From: a virus
Strand: one strand, 5' to 3'
Virus record (IMG/VR): IMGVR_UViG_3300023192_000576
Span: 1 to 27,719 of that record
Length of the DNA: 27,719 bases
The position numbers and the translations under genes are program-made. Positions 6,362 through 14,700 of this stretch are shown here, one piece after another; position 1 is the first letter of the stretch; each line of letters begins with the position of its first letter. The notes beneath the pieces are model-generated. The model saw nothing but the letters and a program-made list of their open reading frames with translations. It did not search any database and had not been told where the DNA came from.

Positions 6362-8593
6362 GTGGCTGAGTACAACGAGTCAAGAGCGGATGTCCCTCTA
6401 GACGGGGCAATTGAGACAGTTGAAGATTTACCCGGCGAGGGTGACGAGCGGATAGTAACCTTCTGGATCAACCAGCTTGACCTGTCCCGTGCCGTTGTCA
6501 GGGATTGGCAGAAGACAGCCGGGAATGTAATAGAAAAATATAACGGGACCGGGTCGGATCGCAGAGCGCATCAGCATAATATTCTGTGGGCCAATGTGGA
6601 AACGCTTCGCCCAGCCCTGTACAACTCTACGCCAAAGCCAGATGTCCGCAGGCGGTTCCGTGACGAGGACCCTGTCGGCAAACAGGTGGCGGAAGCATTA
6701 GAGCGTGCGCTGGCTTACTCCCTCGATGCCTACAACTTCGATGAGACAGTGGACATGGCGGTACTGGACTACGTCCTTGTGGGCCGTCCGCTTATCAGAG
6801 TCAGATACAAACCTTCCTATCAAGAAATTCCAGAACGAAAAAGATACCTGAACCCCTACGAAGAGGGGGCCGAGTTTGAAAGCCAGTACCCGGAAGGATC
6901 GGAGTACGATGAGGACAGCGGCCTGCAATACACGATGGACCCTGCCACCAAGAAGCTCTCCTATGAAGAGGTCATGTGTGAGAATGTGGAATGGGACAGG
7001 TTCCTGCATGACCCGGCACGGGTGTGGGGGGATGTTGATTGGGTTGCATTTGAGCATCACCTCAACCGTGATGATCTTGTGAAGAACTTCAAGGACGGTC
7101 CCGCCGGTGACGAAGTTGAAACGATGCAGTTGAACGTGGAGATGAACGACAGACTCACCGATAAACAAAGAGAGACAGACATATTCAAGAAAATTTCAGT
7201 ATGGGAAATCTGGTCGAAGCTCGACAAGAAAATCTACTTCATTGCAGAATCGTACAAGCTATCACCACTTAAAGTTGAGGACGACAACCTCAACCTCAAA
7301 GACTTCTTCCCAATGCCTGCCCCAATCTACGCAGTTGAAAACACCACAAATCTCGTGCCCACCTGCGAGTATACCTTGTACAAAGACCAAGCAGATGAAC
7401 TTGATCGAGTGACGGCCCGGATTAACAAACTGATCCAAGGGTTGCGGCTCATCGGTGTTTACGATGGGACCATCCCAGAGATCGACAAGCTGAAGAACAG
7501 TGCCGAGAACGAACTCATAGCGGCAGAGAACGTAAACAGACTTAACGATATAGGCGGCTTGAAGAACGCCGTGTTCTTCTGGCCTATTGAGCAGGCATCG
7601 GCAGTGTTGGTGAACCTGTACAACCAGCGTGACCAGCTTAAGGTACTCATCTATGAGATCACCGGAATCTCCGACATCATGCGAGGAACTACCGACCCGA
7701 GAGAAACAAAAGGAGCGCAACAGATCAAGGCCAACTGGGGAGGGCAAAGAATATCGAGAAGGCAGAAGGCTGTGGCACGCTACGTCCGGGACATCATTCG
7801 GATCAAGGCGGAAATCATTTCTGAGAAATTTTCACCGCAGACCATCCAGTTAATGACCGGGAGGGAAGCCACCCCGGAGATGTTGAAGATCATGCGATCC
7901 GATGCACTGCGGGAGTACCGTGTTGACATCGAAACGGACTCAACCGTCCGGGCAACGCAACAGGAGGACCAGCAGGAGGTCGTGAAGTTCCTCGAAGGTT
8001 TCACCCGGTTCGTACAAGGGATCGGCCCGTCAGTGGAGGCTGGCTACCTCACAGCCAAGGCGGCGAAGTCTATGGTCATGGCGGCATCACGGCGGTTCAG
8101 GTTCGGGAGGGAAGTGGAGGATGCGCTCAACGAGATGGATGCCGAGCAGGCTGACCAAGGGCAGAAGAGGCCCAGCCCGGAAGAGCAGAAGATGCAGATG
8201 GAAGGCCAGAAGATGCAGGCGGATATGCAGATGAAACAGCAGGACCAGCAGATGAAGCAACAAGGACAACAGGCCGACCTCCAGATGAAACAGCAGGAGG
8301 GCCAGATAAAGGCGCAGGCCATGCAACAGGAACTGCAAAGCAAGCAGGCCAACCAACAGCAGGAGTTGGAGCTTAAGGCGCAGGAGGCCGCCGCCGAGAT
8401 GGAACTGAAACAGCAACAGGCTATCAAGGCGCACGAGCTTGCCGAGAGAGAGATGCTTTTGAAGATTGAACTCATGGAACGGGAGATGGAGGCGAAGCTG
8501 GGGATTGAAAGGGAGAAGGTGGCTGGACAGATAGAAGTGGCTCGGTACGTTGCCGAAAACAAACCTACACCAACCAATGGAGGCAAGAAGTAA
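6362..8593 (+). CDS. portal protein
   Basis: The 743-aa product, from a GTG start with only a weak ribosome site, matches the large podovirus portal type. Conserved-looking features are WANVETLRPALYNSTPKPDV in the N-terminal third, ITGISDIMRGTTDPRETKG in the middle, and helical stem segments. Residues about 600-735 are a glutamine/methionine/lysine-rich coiled coil (repeated MQMKQQ-type units), consistent with the C-terminal barrel of long portals such as P22 gp1. The portal forms the dodecameric ring at the head vertex through which DNA is packaged and ejected. Gene position, after terminase and before scaffold and capsid, fits. The GTG start lacks a close alternative. Confidence 0.9.
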   Translation: MAEYNESRADVPLDGAIETVEDLPGEGDERIVTFWINQLDLSRAVVRDWQKTAGNVIEKYNGTGSDRRAHQHNILWANVETLRPALYNSTPKPDVRRRFRDEDPVGKQVAEALERALAYSLDAYNFDETVDMAVLDYVLVGRPLIRVRYKPSYQEIPERKRYLNPYEEGAEFESQYPEGSEYDEDSGLQYTMDPATKKLSYEEVMCENVEWDRFLHDPARVWGDVDWVAFEHHLNRDDLVKNFKDGPAGDEVETMQLNVEMNDRLTDKQRETDIFKKISVWEIWSKLDKKIYFIAESYKLSPLKVEDDNLNLKDFFPMPAPIYAVENTTNLVPTCEYTLYKDQADELDRVTARINKLIQGLRLIGVYDGTIPEIDKLKNSAENELIAAENVNRLNDIGGLKNAVFFWPIEQASAVLVNLYNQRDQLKVLIYEITGISDIMRGTTDPRETKGAQQIKANWGGQRISRRQKAVARYVRDIIRIKAEIISEKFSPQTIQLMTGREATPEMLKIMRSDALREYRVDIETDSTVRATQQEDQQEVVKFLEGFTRFVQGIGPSVEAGYLTAKAAKSMVMAASRRFRFGREVEDALNEMDAEQADQGQKRPSPEEQKMQMEGQKMQADMQMKQQDQQMKQQGQQADLQMKQQEGQIKAQAMQQELQSKQANQQQELELKAQEAAAEMELKQQQAIKAHELAEREMLLKIELMEREMEAKLGIEREKVAGQIEVARYVAENKPTPTNGGKK
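8228..8298 (+). repeat. direct repeats in the portal coiled-coil tail
   Basis: An exact 17-bp repeat, CAGATGAAACAGCAGGA, occurs at 8228-8244 and 8282-8298 (54-nt period, 18 codons), with looser copies between. It encodes the Q/M/K-rich heptad-like tail of the portal. Expansion by slippage or unequal recombination is plausible. Confidence 0.6.
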
Positions 8594-9114
8594 TGCCAAT
8601 TGCAAACGAGTTTAATGTTGACCTCAATCCCGGAACCCTAGCTAGTTTCGGTAGGTTCGGATCGCATACCCCGTATGAGCCTTCCGCTATTAATCAGGTC
8701 GGTAACCAAGGGCAGTGGTGGACACAGCCCCCTGCATTGGAAGCACAACAAGCACAACAAGCACAGCTAGCGCAACAATTGTCAGCCCCGCCCGGTCCTA
8801 CACCGGGATCATTTCAAGACTTCACACAAGCTGGGGGCTATACCTCTCAAAGGATTCCGTGGTCCTTTGATTATGGACCCCCGGAGGTAGAGGACGCAGG
8901 AAACAGGAGGCGTTTCGCGACCCCAATGAACATAGGCGATCCGATGCCAGAGTACAGCCGGTACAATAATATTACAAACCAGCCAGATCGTTGGGGGTCA
9001 GCGGGTTGGTTTGACAAGGATGACAAGTTTGTTGGGTACGGTGAAGATGAAATGCGGAGGCGGTATGTCAACAATATAGGGGAACGGTTAGGCCAATTTG
9101 AGAGCCAGCTATAA
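8593..9114 (+). CDS. hypothetical protein, 173 aa, proline/glutamine rich
   Basis: The gene begins in a TAATG overlap with the portal stop; GGAGGCAAG upstream (8579-8587) may serve as ribosome site. The product is largely low-complexity: an N-terminal NEFNVDLNPGTLASFGRFG, a QAQQAQQAQLAQQ run (about 50-63) encoded by tandem AAGCACAAC units at 8741-8766, a Pro/Gly-rich linker, and a charged C-terminal part with GWFDKDDKFVGYGEDE. Predicted mainly disordered. Location between portal and capsid suggests a head-associated accessory protein, but no family is recognised. Confidence 0.6.
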   Translation: MPIANEFNVDLNPGTLASFGRFGSHTPYEPSAINQVGNQGQWWTQPPALEAQQAQQAQLAQQLSAPPGPTPGSFQDFTQAGGYTSQRIPWSFDYGPPEVEDAGNRRRFATPMNIGDPMPEYSRYNNITNQPDRWGSAGWFDKDDKFVGYGEDEMRRRYVNNIGERLGQFESQL

Positions 9115-9142
9115 AAATGCGAGAAACGAAAGGATGGAGGGT

Positions 9143-9184
9143 ATGCCAGCAAGCGAACTCAAGGGCCGTGTGTTAGATGGTTAA
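9143..9184 (+). CDS. 13-codon leader-like mini-ORF
   Basis: ATG 9143 sits behind a strong ribosome site (AAAGGATGGAGGG, about 9129-9141) and encodes a 13-aa peptide (MPASELKGRVLDG) that stops at 9182-9184, just past the ATG of the next gene (9177), which has no ribosome site of its own. It may be a coupling leader that delivers ribosomes to the zinc-ribbon gene. It may alternatively be a remnant of a longer start. Confidence 0.35.
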   Translation: MPASELKGRVLDG

Positions 9185-9440
9185 AACCAAACACAACTAC
9201 GCCAGCATCGAATGCCCGGACTGCGGGGAAGTGTGGGTGACCGACTACGAGCCTTGGGTCAAGTCTTTCAGGGACTACTGCCGGGAGAAGGCGTGCATGG
9301 CAAAGAGCGTTAAGGACGGAACGCATCCGAACTGGATCAAGGCATTTGATCGGGAGGACAAACCCCCAAAGGAGAGGCAGAAATTTGACCCGGCAACCGG
9401 GGAGTATGTTGACCTGATAGGGGATAAAGGTGATGCCTGA
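9177..9440 (+). CDS. small zinc-ribbon-like protein (87 aa)
   Basis: The product contains IECPDCGEVW (C13-x2-C16) followed by YCREKACMAK (about residues 34-43), giving four cysteines in two groups typical of a zinc ribbon, then a charged tail. The start ATG 9177 has no good ribosome site; translation is probably coupled through the preceding 13-codon ORF with a strong site. It overlaps the next gene by a few bases. Role unknown; small zinc-binding proteins of this kind are frequent between portal and scaffold genes in related-looking phages. Confidence 0.6.
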   Translation: MVKTKHNYASIECPDCGEVWVTDYEPWVKSFRDYCREKACMAKSVKDGTHPNWIKAFDREDKPPKERQKFDPATGEYVDLIGDKGDA

Positions 9441-9690
9441 TAATAATTGGGGTGAAGACTATTGGGCAAGCCACCCCACAAGAACTGTACGATCATCTGG
9501 CGGTGACCCCGGTGACCTAGATACCGAATGGGGTAAGGCCCGTGATGCCAAGATCGATGCGTACCAAAAGAAGAGCCGCAAACGATACAGGCGCAGACAA
9601 GCGGAACAGAAGATGGACCCGGAGTCCAAGGAGTTCTTCGAGGTCCCTAATCCAAAGAAGGTAGCGGCGAGGTTGTTGAATGGGGGCTGA
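9433..9690 (+). CDS. hypothetical basic protein (85 aa)
   Basis: ATG 9433 (a GTG lies one codon earlier) follows AGGGGA at about 9419-9424 and overlaps the previous stop by eight bases. The product is hydrophilic, with an acidic N-terminal half (NNWGEDYWASHPT, DPGDLDTEW) and a strongly basic middle (KKSRKRYRRRQAEQK). No family is recognised. The basic cluster could bind nucleic acid or capsid acidic surfaces (inference). Its stop overlaps the start of the following gene by 11 nt. Confidence 0.6.
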   Translation: MPDNNWGEDYWASHPTRTVRSSGGDPGDLDTEWGKARDAKIDAYQKKSRKRYRRRQAEQKMDPESKEFFEVPNPKKVAARLLNGG

Positions 9691-10036
9691 AGACGAGAGA
9701 AGGATGACCCCGCTCATGTTGAGCAACAAACGGGCGGTAGTCAGGATTAACAATATGATCGACTCGGTGTTTGGCGACATCGTATCAAGCGGGACGGGAG
9801 CCTACGATATAAAGGTTGGTGATGGTTTCTTGCTGGCACACAACGTGGGCCTGATGACCCTGCACACGGCATCGGGCAACGCCAACAACGGAGTGATTGT
9901 CAAGGCAGTGAACGGAGGGGTTCTGGTGGAGACAAAGCCGGGGCAGATGATTGATGACCGCTCAGGCGGTTTCTATGTGAAATCCCGCAACGCCATCCAC
10001 TTCAAGGCCGATGGCTCTAACTGGTGGGTGATATGA
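9680..10036 (+). CDS. beta-rich structural-type protein (118 aa)
   Basis: ATG 9680 is chosen for the GCGAGG upstream and the small overlap; ATG 9704 in the same frame is a possible alternative. The product has repeating short strands with glycines (GTGAYDIKVGDGFLLAHNVG, then NGGVLVETKPGQMIDD, ending GSNWWVI), a pattern found in phage fibre, spike or decoration domains with a beta-helix-like layout. It is followed in an ATGA overlap by a 48-aa gene. A virion role is inferred from the pattern and neighbourhood only. Confidence 0.55.
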   Translation: MGAEDERRMTPLMLSNKRAVVRINNMIDSVFGDIVSSGTGAYDIKVGDGFLLAHNVGLMTLHTASGNANNGVIVKAVNGGVLVETKPGQMIDDRSGGFYVKSRNAIHFKADGSNWWVI

Positions 10037-10179
10037 GTTACACGCCGGGGAGGGACGATGAAATAGTAGAACTTTTGGAAAAAACCGTGGAGCTACTGAG
10101 GATCGTGGTTCTGCATTTTGAAAACGAAACAGGAATAGAAATCAAGGAAGGGGAAGCTGAAGATGAAGATCACGGGTAA
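10033..10179 (+). CDS. small acidic helical protein (48 aa)
   Basis: The frame starts in an ATGA overlap with the previous stop and overlaps the next gene's start by 17 nt. The product (48 aa) has an amphipathic helix EIVELLEKTVELLRIVVLHF (residues 10-29) and a very acidic tail (EGEAEDEDHG). Short helix-plus-acidic-tail proteins with an LRIVVLHLE-like core recur beside phage structural genes. Coupling on both sides supports reality; function unknown. Confidence 0.6.
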   Translation: MSYTPGRDDEIVELLEKTVELLRIVVLHFENETGIEIKEGEAEDEDHG

Positions 10180-10735
10180 TGGTAATGACCTGAAAATTAC
10201 AAGGCAAGGCAAGGCCAAGGTTGACTCGGCTTCTCTCGGCTTTGTAGCTAGTAACTCACTCGAAGAGGGTGAAACTTATATCGTTACATCGGAGTCCAGT
10301 ATCGCCGCCTCGAAGGTGGTCGCGCTTCATATGACCAACAACTCCGATGTCTACGATCTGCTGATTCACAGGGTCACCGCGCATACGGTGGCGGAAGCCG
10401 CAACGACACCGGCTGTTGGTGTTTACTGGACGGCGGGGATAGATCGAACATATACCTCTGGGGGTGCGGCGGTTACACCCAAAAACATCTACTCCGATTC
10501 TGGCAAGGATGCACAGGTTACTGCATACCAAACCAGCCCGACAATTGGCGGAACGGATGCCGTGCTGGATAAGTATTATCCGAAGTTGGACGGGGAGCGG
10601 TATGAAATGACCCTGCCGAGGGACGGCGTTGTGCTTGGCCCGGACGGAACCTTCGAGGTGTCGTACACCAGTACCGGAACCGCAGGACGGGCACGGCAGA
10701 CAACGGTATTCAGTATGAAGCGCAGGGCCGTATGA
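10163..10735 (+). CDS. putative virion structural protein (190 aa)
   Basis: ATG 10163 follows a purine-rich AAGGAAGGGGAAG. The product is Thr/Ser/Gly-rich and beta-predicted, with no signal peptide or transmembrane segment: for example KVVALHMTNNSDVYDLLIHRV (residues 51-71, mostly strands), an acidic and Tyr-rich middle, and a C-terminal strand pair (GTFEVSYTSTGTAG). This looks like a beta-sandwich or fibre-type phage protein. It lies among head genes before the scaffold. The family is not recognised and assignment to head rather than tail is inference. Confidence 0.6.
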   Translation: MKITGNGNDLKITRQGKAKVDSASLGFVASNSLEEGETYIVTSESSIAASKVVALHMTNNSDVYDLLIHRVTAHTVAEAATTPAVGVYWTAGIDRTYTSGGAAVTPKNIYSDSGKDAQVTAYQTSPTIGGTDAVLDKYYPKLDGERYEMTLPRDGVVLGPDGTFEVSYTSTGTAGRARQTTVFSMKRRAV

Positions 10736-11064
10736 TAAAAAATAAGAAATGGATATGGGATGAGAAGAAGAACAGTCTCGTCCTTGAAAAGAATTATGCG
10801 AAACCCAGCCATCACTTTGTGATGAACGACACGCAGGACTACCTGTCCCCTTCCACCTATGACCCGGAGAGAGGGCATATGAAGTTGGTATCAGGGCGCA
10901 GGCAACGCAGGGAGGACCTCAAGGCAAATGATTGTCGAGAGGTCGATCCCGGTGAGAGACAGCGTATGATGAAGTGGAAGGACCGGAACGAGAAGGTCCC
11001 GGAAATTTTACAGAACGATAACTTTGAGCGATCAGTCTATCAGTCCCGGATATTAGGGACGTAG
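10732..11064 (+). CDS. hypothetical protein (110 aa) upstream of the scaffold
   Basis: It starts in an ATGA overlap with the previous gene. The product is basic and hydrophilic. The central part (about residues 28-72) has a sequence I associate with short phage proteins next to scaffold genes, of the form FVMNDTQDYLSPSTYDPERG followed by an SGRRQRREDLKANDCREVD segment. No catalytic motif. Possible assembly helper; function unknown. Confidence 0.6.
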   Translation: MIKNKKWIWDEKKNSLVLEKNYAKPSHHFVMNDTQDYLSPSTYDPERGHMKLVSGRRQRREDLKANDCREVDPGERQRMMKWKDRNEKVPEILQNDNFERSVYQSRILGT

Positions 11065-11077
11065 GCGAAAGGACAAC

Positions 11078-12193
11078 ATGGCAGAAGAAGAAGCAACGAC
11101 TGACGCAGGCGGCTTAGACACCACGGTATCCAATGATATGTTTGCAGGTTCGGACATTGCGGAAACGATGGATAAGGCGTTTGAAAGTCAGCAGGAACCC
11201 GGACAGCCGAGGGGCGAAGACGGTAAATTTGTCAGCAATAACCCGGCACCGGAACCACGGGAGGAGGAGGCGCAGGCCGCACCTGTAACCGAGGAGCCAG
11301 CCGGGGAAGAAACGCAACAGGAGGATGGCGGTACTGAGGAGTCGGAGTCTCAGGAAGACACGAAGACTATTCGTGATGTTCCGATAGGATGGGACAAGGC
11401 CGACAGCGAAGAGTGGGACACCCTGTCTAAAAAACAACAGGACCAGTTCCTCAAACGAGACAAACAGTATGCGTCCAAAATCCAGCAGAGCGTAGAGGGT
11501 AAGAAGTTTGCGGATTCCATACGTCAAGTGGAAGCACCCTATCAGGCGATGATTGATGCGGAAGGGGCAAACACAGTGACGGCGTATCAGGACTATCTGC
11601 GAACCGCTTACACGCTACGCAATGGAACACCAGAGCAGAGGGCAAACGTGGTGAGCGATCTTGTAAGGACCTTTAACGTCCCCATACAAGGTGCGCCCGG
11701 ACAGGAGCCAAATACCAACCAAGATGACATCTATATTGACCCGGATATTCAGGCAATGCAGAACGCATTGGCGCAAGCAAATAACCGGATCGCACAGATG
11801 GAACAACGGGCTAACCATCAGGATCAGTCAGCCGAAACCCGTGAAATCCAATCGATTGATGCCGAGATCGATAGCTTTTCCAAGGCGAAAGGGCATGAAC
11901 ACTTTAAAGAGGTGCGGCTCTTAATGGGCACACTTATGACAGGCGGTCAGGCCCAAGACATGGACGAAGCATATGATATGGCTATCAACGCCCATCCAGA
12001 AATCCGTAAGAAGGTAGTGGTGAAGGCCGATTATACCGAGCGGACGAAGAGGGCGCAGGAGGATGCGGACAGGGCACAGAAGACAGCCGGGACCAACCTT
12101 AAAAGCAAGGGCGGTGGCGGTAAAAAGATTGCTGTTGGTAAGACTATGGATCAAACAATGGAAGAGGCATACGACAGGGCGATGTCCCGGTAG
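11078..12193 (+). CDS. scaffolding protein (capsid assembly)
   Basis: AAAGGA (11068-11073) precedes ATG 11078. The 371-aa product has an acidic, Pro/Glu/Gln-rich, disordered N-terminal 95 residues, an RDVPIGWDKADSEEWDTL motif (about 99-116) that recurs at the start of the helical part of phage scaffolds, long helices with coiled-coil character (about 220-300), and a basic C-terminal end (about 350 on, GGGGKKIAVGK). Acidic-to-basic polarity, helical content and position just before the major capsid gene all fit a scaffold that directs procapsid assembly and is then removed. No protease motif was seen. Confidence 0.8.
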   Translation: MAEEEATTDAGGLDTTVSNDMFAGSDIAETMDKAFESQQEPGQPRGEDGKFVSNNPAPEPREEEAQAAPVTEEPAGEETQQEDGGTEESESQEDTKTIRDVPIGWDKADSEEWDTLSKKQQDQFLKRDKQYASKIQQSVEGKKFADSIRQVEAPYQAMIDAEGANTVTAYQDYLRTAYTLRNGTPEQRANVVSDLVRTFNVPIQGAPGQEPNTNQDDIYIDPDIQAMQNALAQANNRIAQMEQRANHQDQSAETREIQSIDAEIDSFSKAKGHEHFKEVRLLMGTLMTGGQAQDMDEAYDMAINAHPEIRKKVVVKADYTERTKRAQEDADRAQKTAGTNLKSKGGGGKKIAVGKTMDQTMEEAYDRAMSR

Positions 12194-12218
12194 CCTCCCT
12201 TAATATAGGAGCCAAGTT

Positions 12219-13205
12219 ATGGCATCTCCAAATAGTACATTTACGGAGATTGTCTCGACCACGCTTCGAGAACACCGGAAGAGTATTGCGGACAATGTGT
12301 CTAACAACAATGCTCTGCTTCAGCGGATCAACCGCAAGGGGCGCATGAGTGTTATCGATGGTGGTTACGAGATTGTAGAGCCGCTTGACTACGCCGAGAA
12401 CTCCACCTACCAACGGTACAGCGGGTATGACACCCTTGATGTTTCAGTCAGTGATGTCATTTCAGCCGCTAAATACGATTGGAAGCAGGCGGCAGTTCAC
12501 GTTTCAGCAAGTGGTTTGGAACTTCGTAACAACGCTGGCAAGAACCAGTTGATTGGCCTTGCCAAGTCTCGCATGACAAACGCCATGCGGACATTCAAGA
12601 ACAATATTTCATCGGATATTTATTCCGATGGAACATCGTCCAATCAGATCGGTGGCATCCAAGCCATCGTTTCTAATGACGGGACCGGAACTGTGGGTGG
12701 AATCAACTCTTCCACTTACGCATTTTGGGCGAATAATGTCCAGAGCGCGGCGGGTCCAATTCAAGGGGGCGGGGCAGTAACCGTTTCCAAATCCACGATG
12801 GCTTCTCTAATGCAACCGCTTTGGTTAGAGCTTGTTCGTGGTAATGATAAACCCGACCTCATCATGTCTTCCAATGACTACTTCACTTTTTATTGGAACA
12901 GCCTGTCCGATCTGCAACGGTATGAGTCAAACCATACCAACGCAGTAGACGGCTTTCAGAGCCTGAAGTTTGTCACGGCGGATGTGGTGTTTGACGGAGG
13001 CACATCATTTGGCGGCGGGATTCCTTCCTCCACGATGTATTTCCTAAACACGGATTACCTTCGGTTAGTTGTCCATCGTGACGCTAACATGACGGAAGTA
13101 CCAGAGCAACGGAGCATAAACCAAGACGCAGTGATCATACCGATCATCTGGCAGGGCAACATGGTTTGTTCCAATCGTAAACTTCAAGGCATCGTTAAAG
13201 CCTAA
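12219..13205 (+). CDS. major capsid protein
   Basis: AGGAG (12207-12211) is 7 nt upstream of ATG 12219. The 328-aa product matches a widespread phage major capsid type: an N-terminal FTEIVSTTLREHRKSIADNV, then NNALLQRINRKGRM, YQRYSGYDTLDVSVSDVISA, the KYDWKQAAVHVSASGLELRN segment, RGNDKPDLIMSSNDYFTFYW and a C-terminal WQGNMVCSNRKLQGIVKA. These fit an HK97-fold coat protein without a maturation protease region. It lies between scaffold and decoration-like genes. Recognition is from family pattern, high confidence. Confidence 0.93.
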   Translation: MASPNSTFTEIVSTTLREHRKSIADNVSNNNALLQRINRKGRMSVIDGGYEIVEPLDYAENSTYQRYSGYDTLDVSVSDVISAAKYDWKQAAVHVSASGLELRNNAGKNQLIGLAKSRMTNAMRTFKNNISSDIYSDGTSSNQIGGIQAIVSNDGTGTVGGINSSTYAFWANNVQSAAGPIQGGGAVTVSKSTMASLMQPLWLELVRGNDKPDLIMSSNDYFTFYWNSLSDLQRYESNHTNAVDGFQSLKFVTADVVFDGGTSFGGGIPSSTMYFLNTDYLRLVVHRDANMTEVPEQRSINQDAVIIPIIWQGNMVCSNRKLQGIVKA

Positions 13206-13221
13206 CCATAGGAGAAACGTC

Positions 13222-13737
13222 ATGGCAGTTGGATCAGCACCATCAAGAGCAATTGACGGGACCCTTGGTGTGAACTTGACGGAAACCATCTCTACTACCG
13301 CAGACTCAAGATTTGATCTTGGGCATAAGGTTAGATGTGATGGGAATTCTGAGTTCATGTACACGAGGGCCTTGTCAACCATTGCACAGTACGATGTTTT
13401 ATCGTTGACTGTAGACGGCACAGTAGCACCATTGACCATTGCCAATGCTTCGGCAAACGGCAAGGCTGTTGCCTTTTCACAGGTAGCAATTGCATCCGGT
13501 TCGTTCGGATGGGTTGCACTGAGCGGCAACAAGATCAGGTGTACCATCGAGAAGGATTCTGCGCTTGGCGCACCCTTGTTTGCAACAACCACAGGTGGAA
13601 AAGTGGATAACGCAACGGGCACATCCGGGCTAGGCTTCATAGCTGGCCTGTTTACCCTGTCATCCGCAACGACCATTAGTGCGTTGACTTGTATTGCACA
13701 AAACGCTCACGTTAGTTGGTTTGGGAACGTAGCGTAA
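13222..13737 (+). CDS. capsid decoration/DUF2190-like protein (171 aa)
   Basis: ATG 13222 is 7 nt after AGGAG (13210-13214). The Ala/Thr/Ser-rich product has a beta-sandwich-like repeat of strands: FDLGHKVRCDGNSEFMYTRA, ITQYD-like AQYDVLSLTVDGTVAP, GKAVAFSQVAIASGSFGWVA, and CTIEKDSALGAPLFATTTGG. The order (D/N-x-x-EFMY... QYD... AFAQVA...GWVA) fits the DUF2190-like decoration and structural proteins common directly after major capsid genes. It probably binds the capsid lattice. Its ribosome-site region is identical (16 nt) to that of the holin-like gene at 1924-1939. Confidence 0.7.
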   Translation: MAVGSAPSRAIDGTLGVNLTETISTTADSRFDLGHKVRCDGNSEFMYTRALSTIAQYDVLSLTVDGTVAPLTIANASANGKAVAFSQVAIASGSFGWVALSGNKIRCTIEKDSALGAPLFATTTGGKVDNATGTSGLGFIAGLFTLSSATTISALTCIAQNAHVSWFGNVA

Positions 13738-13806
13738 ATGTTGGAAGGGGGCAGACCCGAACTCGCCGGGATGTCCCCGACCTTCACCAATAGAGAAAGG
13801 AATTGC

Positions 13807-14700
13807 ATGACTGTCGAAGATGATACCATTACCGGAGACATACGAACGACAGCGGTCCCTGTACCGCTAAAAATTGAATCGAAGTGCATCTACGATGAAG
13901 AGCAACTGATAAAACAGATCGCAGGAAATCTGGAAAAGTACGAATCGCAGTTTCCCTCCTTCCAAGGCGCATACGTCCACAACGATGGCAATGCGGTACT
14001 GGTTGGATGTGGCCCCTCCATCGAGTCGGAGGAAGTAAAGAAATCGATACGAGGGCAGTGGCAGAAGGGCCGTCCTATATTTGCAATCAAGGGAGCGCAC
14101 GATTGGCTCATTCAGGAGATGTCCATCATCCCGGATTTATGTGTGTTCCTTGACCCGCAGGACCATATGATAGACCGGATACAGCTTGCAGGGCAGTGGC
14201 CCTATACGCATCGGGGCGTGGTGTATCTTTTAGCCAGCCAGTGTTCCCCGAAGATGTTTGAATTACTAAAGAAGTATAAGGTTGTAATGTGGCACGCCTT
14301 GTCGAATGTGGGGGAGAAGAAACTCCTAAAGGGTAGGCTCATGGTGGGGGGAGGTACGACATCAGGACTGCGGACCTTTAACCTTGCCTACCTGATGGGT
14401 TTTAAGCGGTTCCACCTGTACGGGTTCGACAGTTGCAACAAGGATGAGAATTCAAAGTACAAGCGGGTGAACATCCACACGGGCGGCGACCATGCGGTGA
14501 AGGTGATCAAGGTCCACAGTAATGGTAAGGACCACTGGTGCAACCCGGCGATGGCAGGACAGGCCAACGAGTTTCAGGATATGATAAAAATGTTTGGCGG
14601 TGATATACGAATCAAAGTCTACGGGGACGGGTTAATCTCCTCCCTGATGGAAGAGCGCAAGAAGAACGGTATTGTTGATTGGAACGAAGGTGAAGAATGA
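13807..14700 (+). CDS. DUF115/MptE-like Rossmann protein (putative sugar transferase)
   Basis: ATG 13807 is chosen for the AGAAAGGA (13793-13800); the upstream in-frame ATG 13738 has no ribosome site. The 297-aa product has the MptE/DUF115 pattern: AVLVGCGPSI (63-72, nucleotide-binding loop), IFAIKGAHDWLIQ (91-103), PDLCVFLDPQD (109-119), YLLASQCSPKMFELL, and GGGTTSGLRTFNLAY, with LYGFDSC after it. Family members act as pterin pyrophosphokinase-like enzymes or in flagellin glycosylation (Maf). It is translationally coupled (ATGA) to the following glycosyltransferase, so a sugar-modifying role is inferred; substrate is unknown. Confidence 0.7.
   Translation: MTVEDDTITGDIRTTAVPVPLKIESKCIYDEEQLIKQIAGNLEKYESQFPSFQGAYVHNDGNAVLVGCGPSIESEEVKKSIRGQWQKGRPIFAIKGAHDWLIQEMSIIPDLCVFLDPQDHMIDRIQLAGQWPYTHRGVVYLLASQCSPKMFELLKKYKVVMWHALSNVGEKKLLKGRLMVGGGTTSGLRTFNLAYLMGFKRFHLYGFDSCNKDENSKYKRVNIHTGGDHAVKVIKVHSNGKDHWCNPAMAGQANEFQDMIKMFGGDIRIKVYGDGLISSLMEERKKNGIVDWNEGEE

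Noticed and set aside
8044-8605. Two long minus-strand frames opposite the portal 3' end
   Set aside because: They mirror the Q/M/K-rich coiled-coil repeat (Leu- and Ser/Cys-rich products) and no ribosome site or family supports them.
13738-13806. Extension of the DUF115-like gene to ATG 13738
   Set aside because: No ribosome site; AGAAAGGA and ATG 13807 give a natural start.
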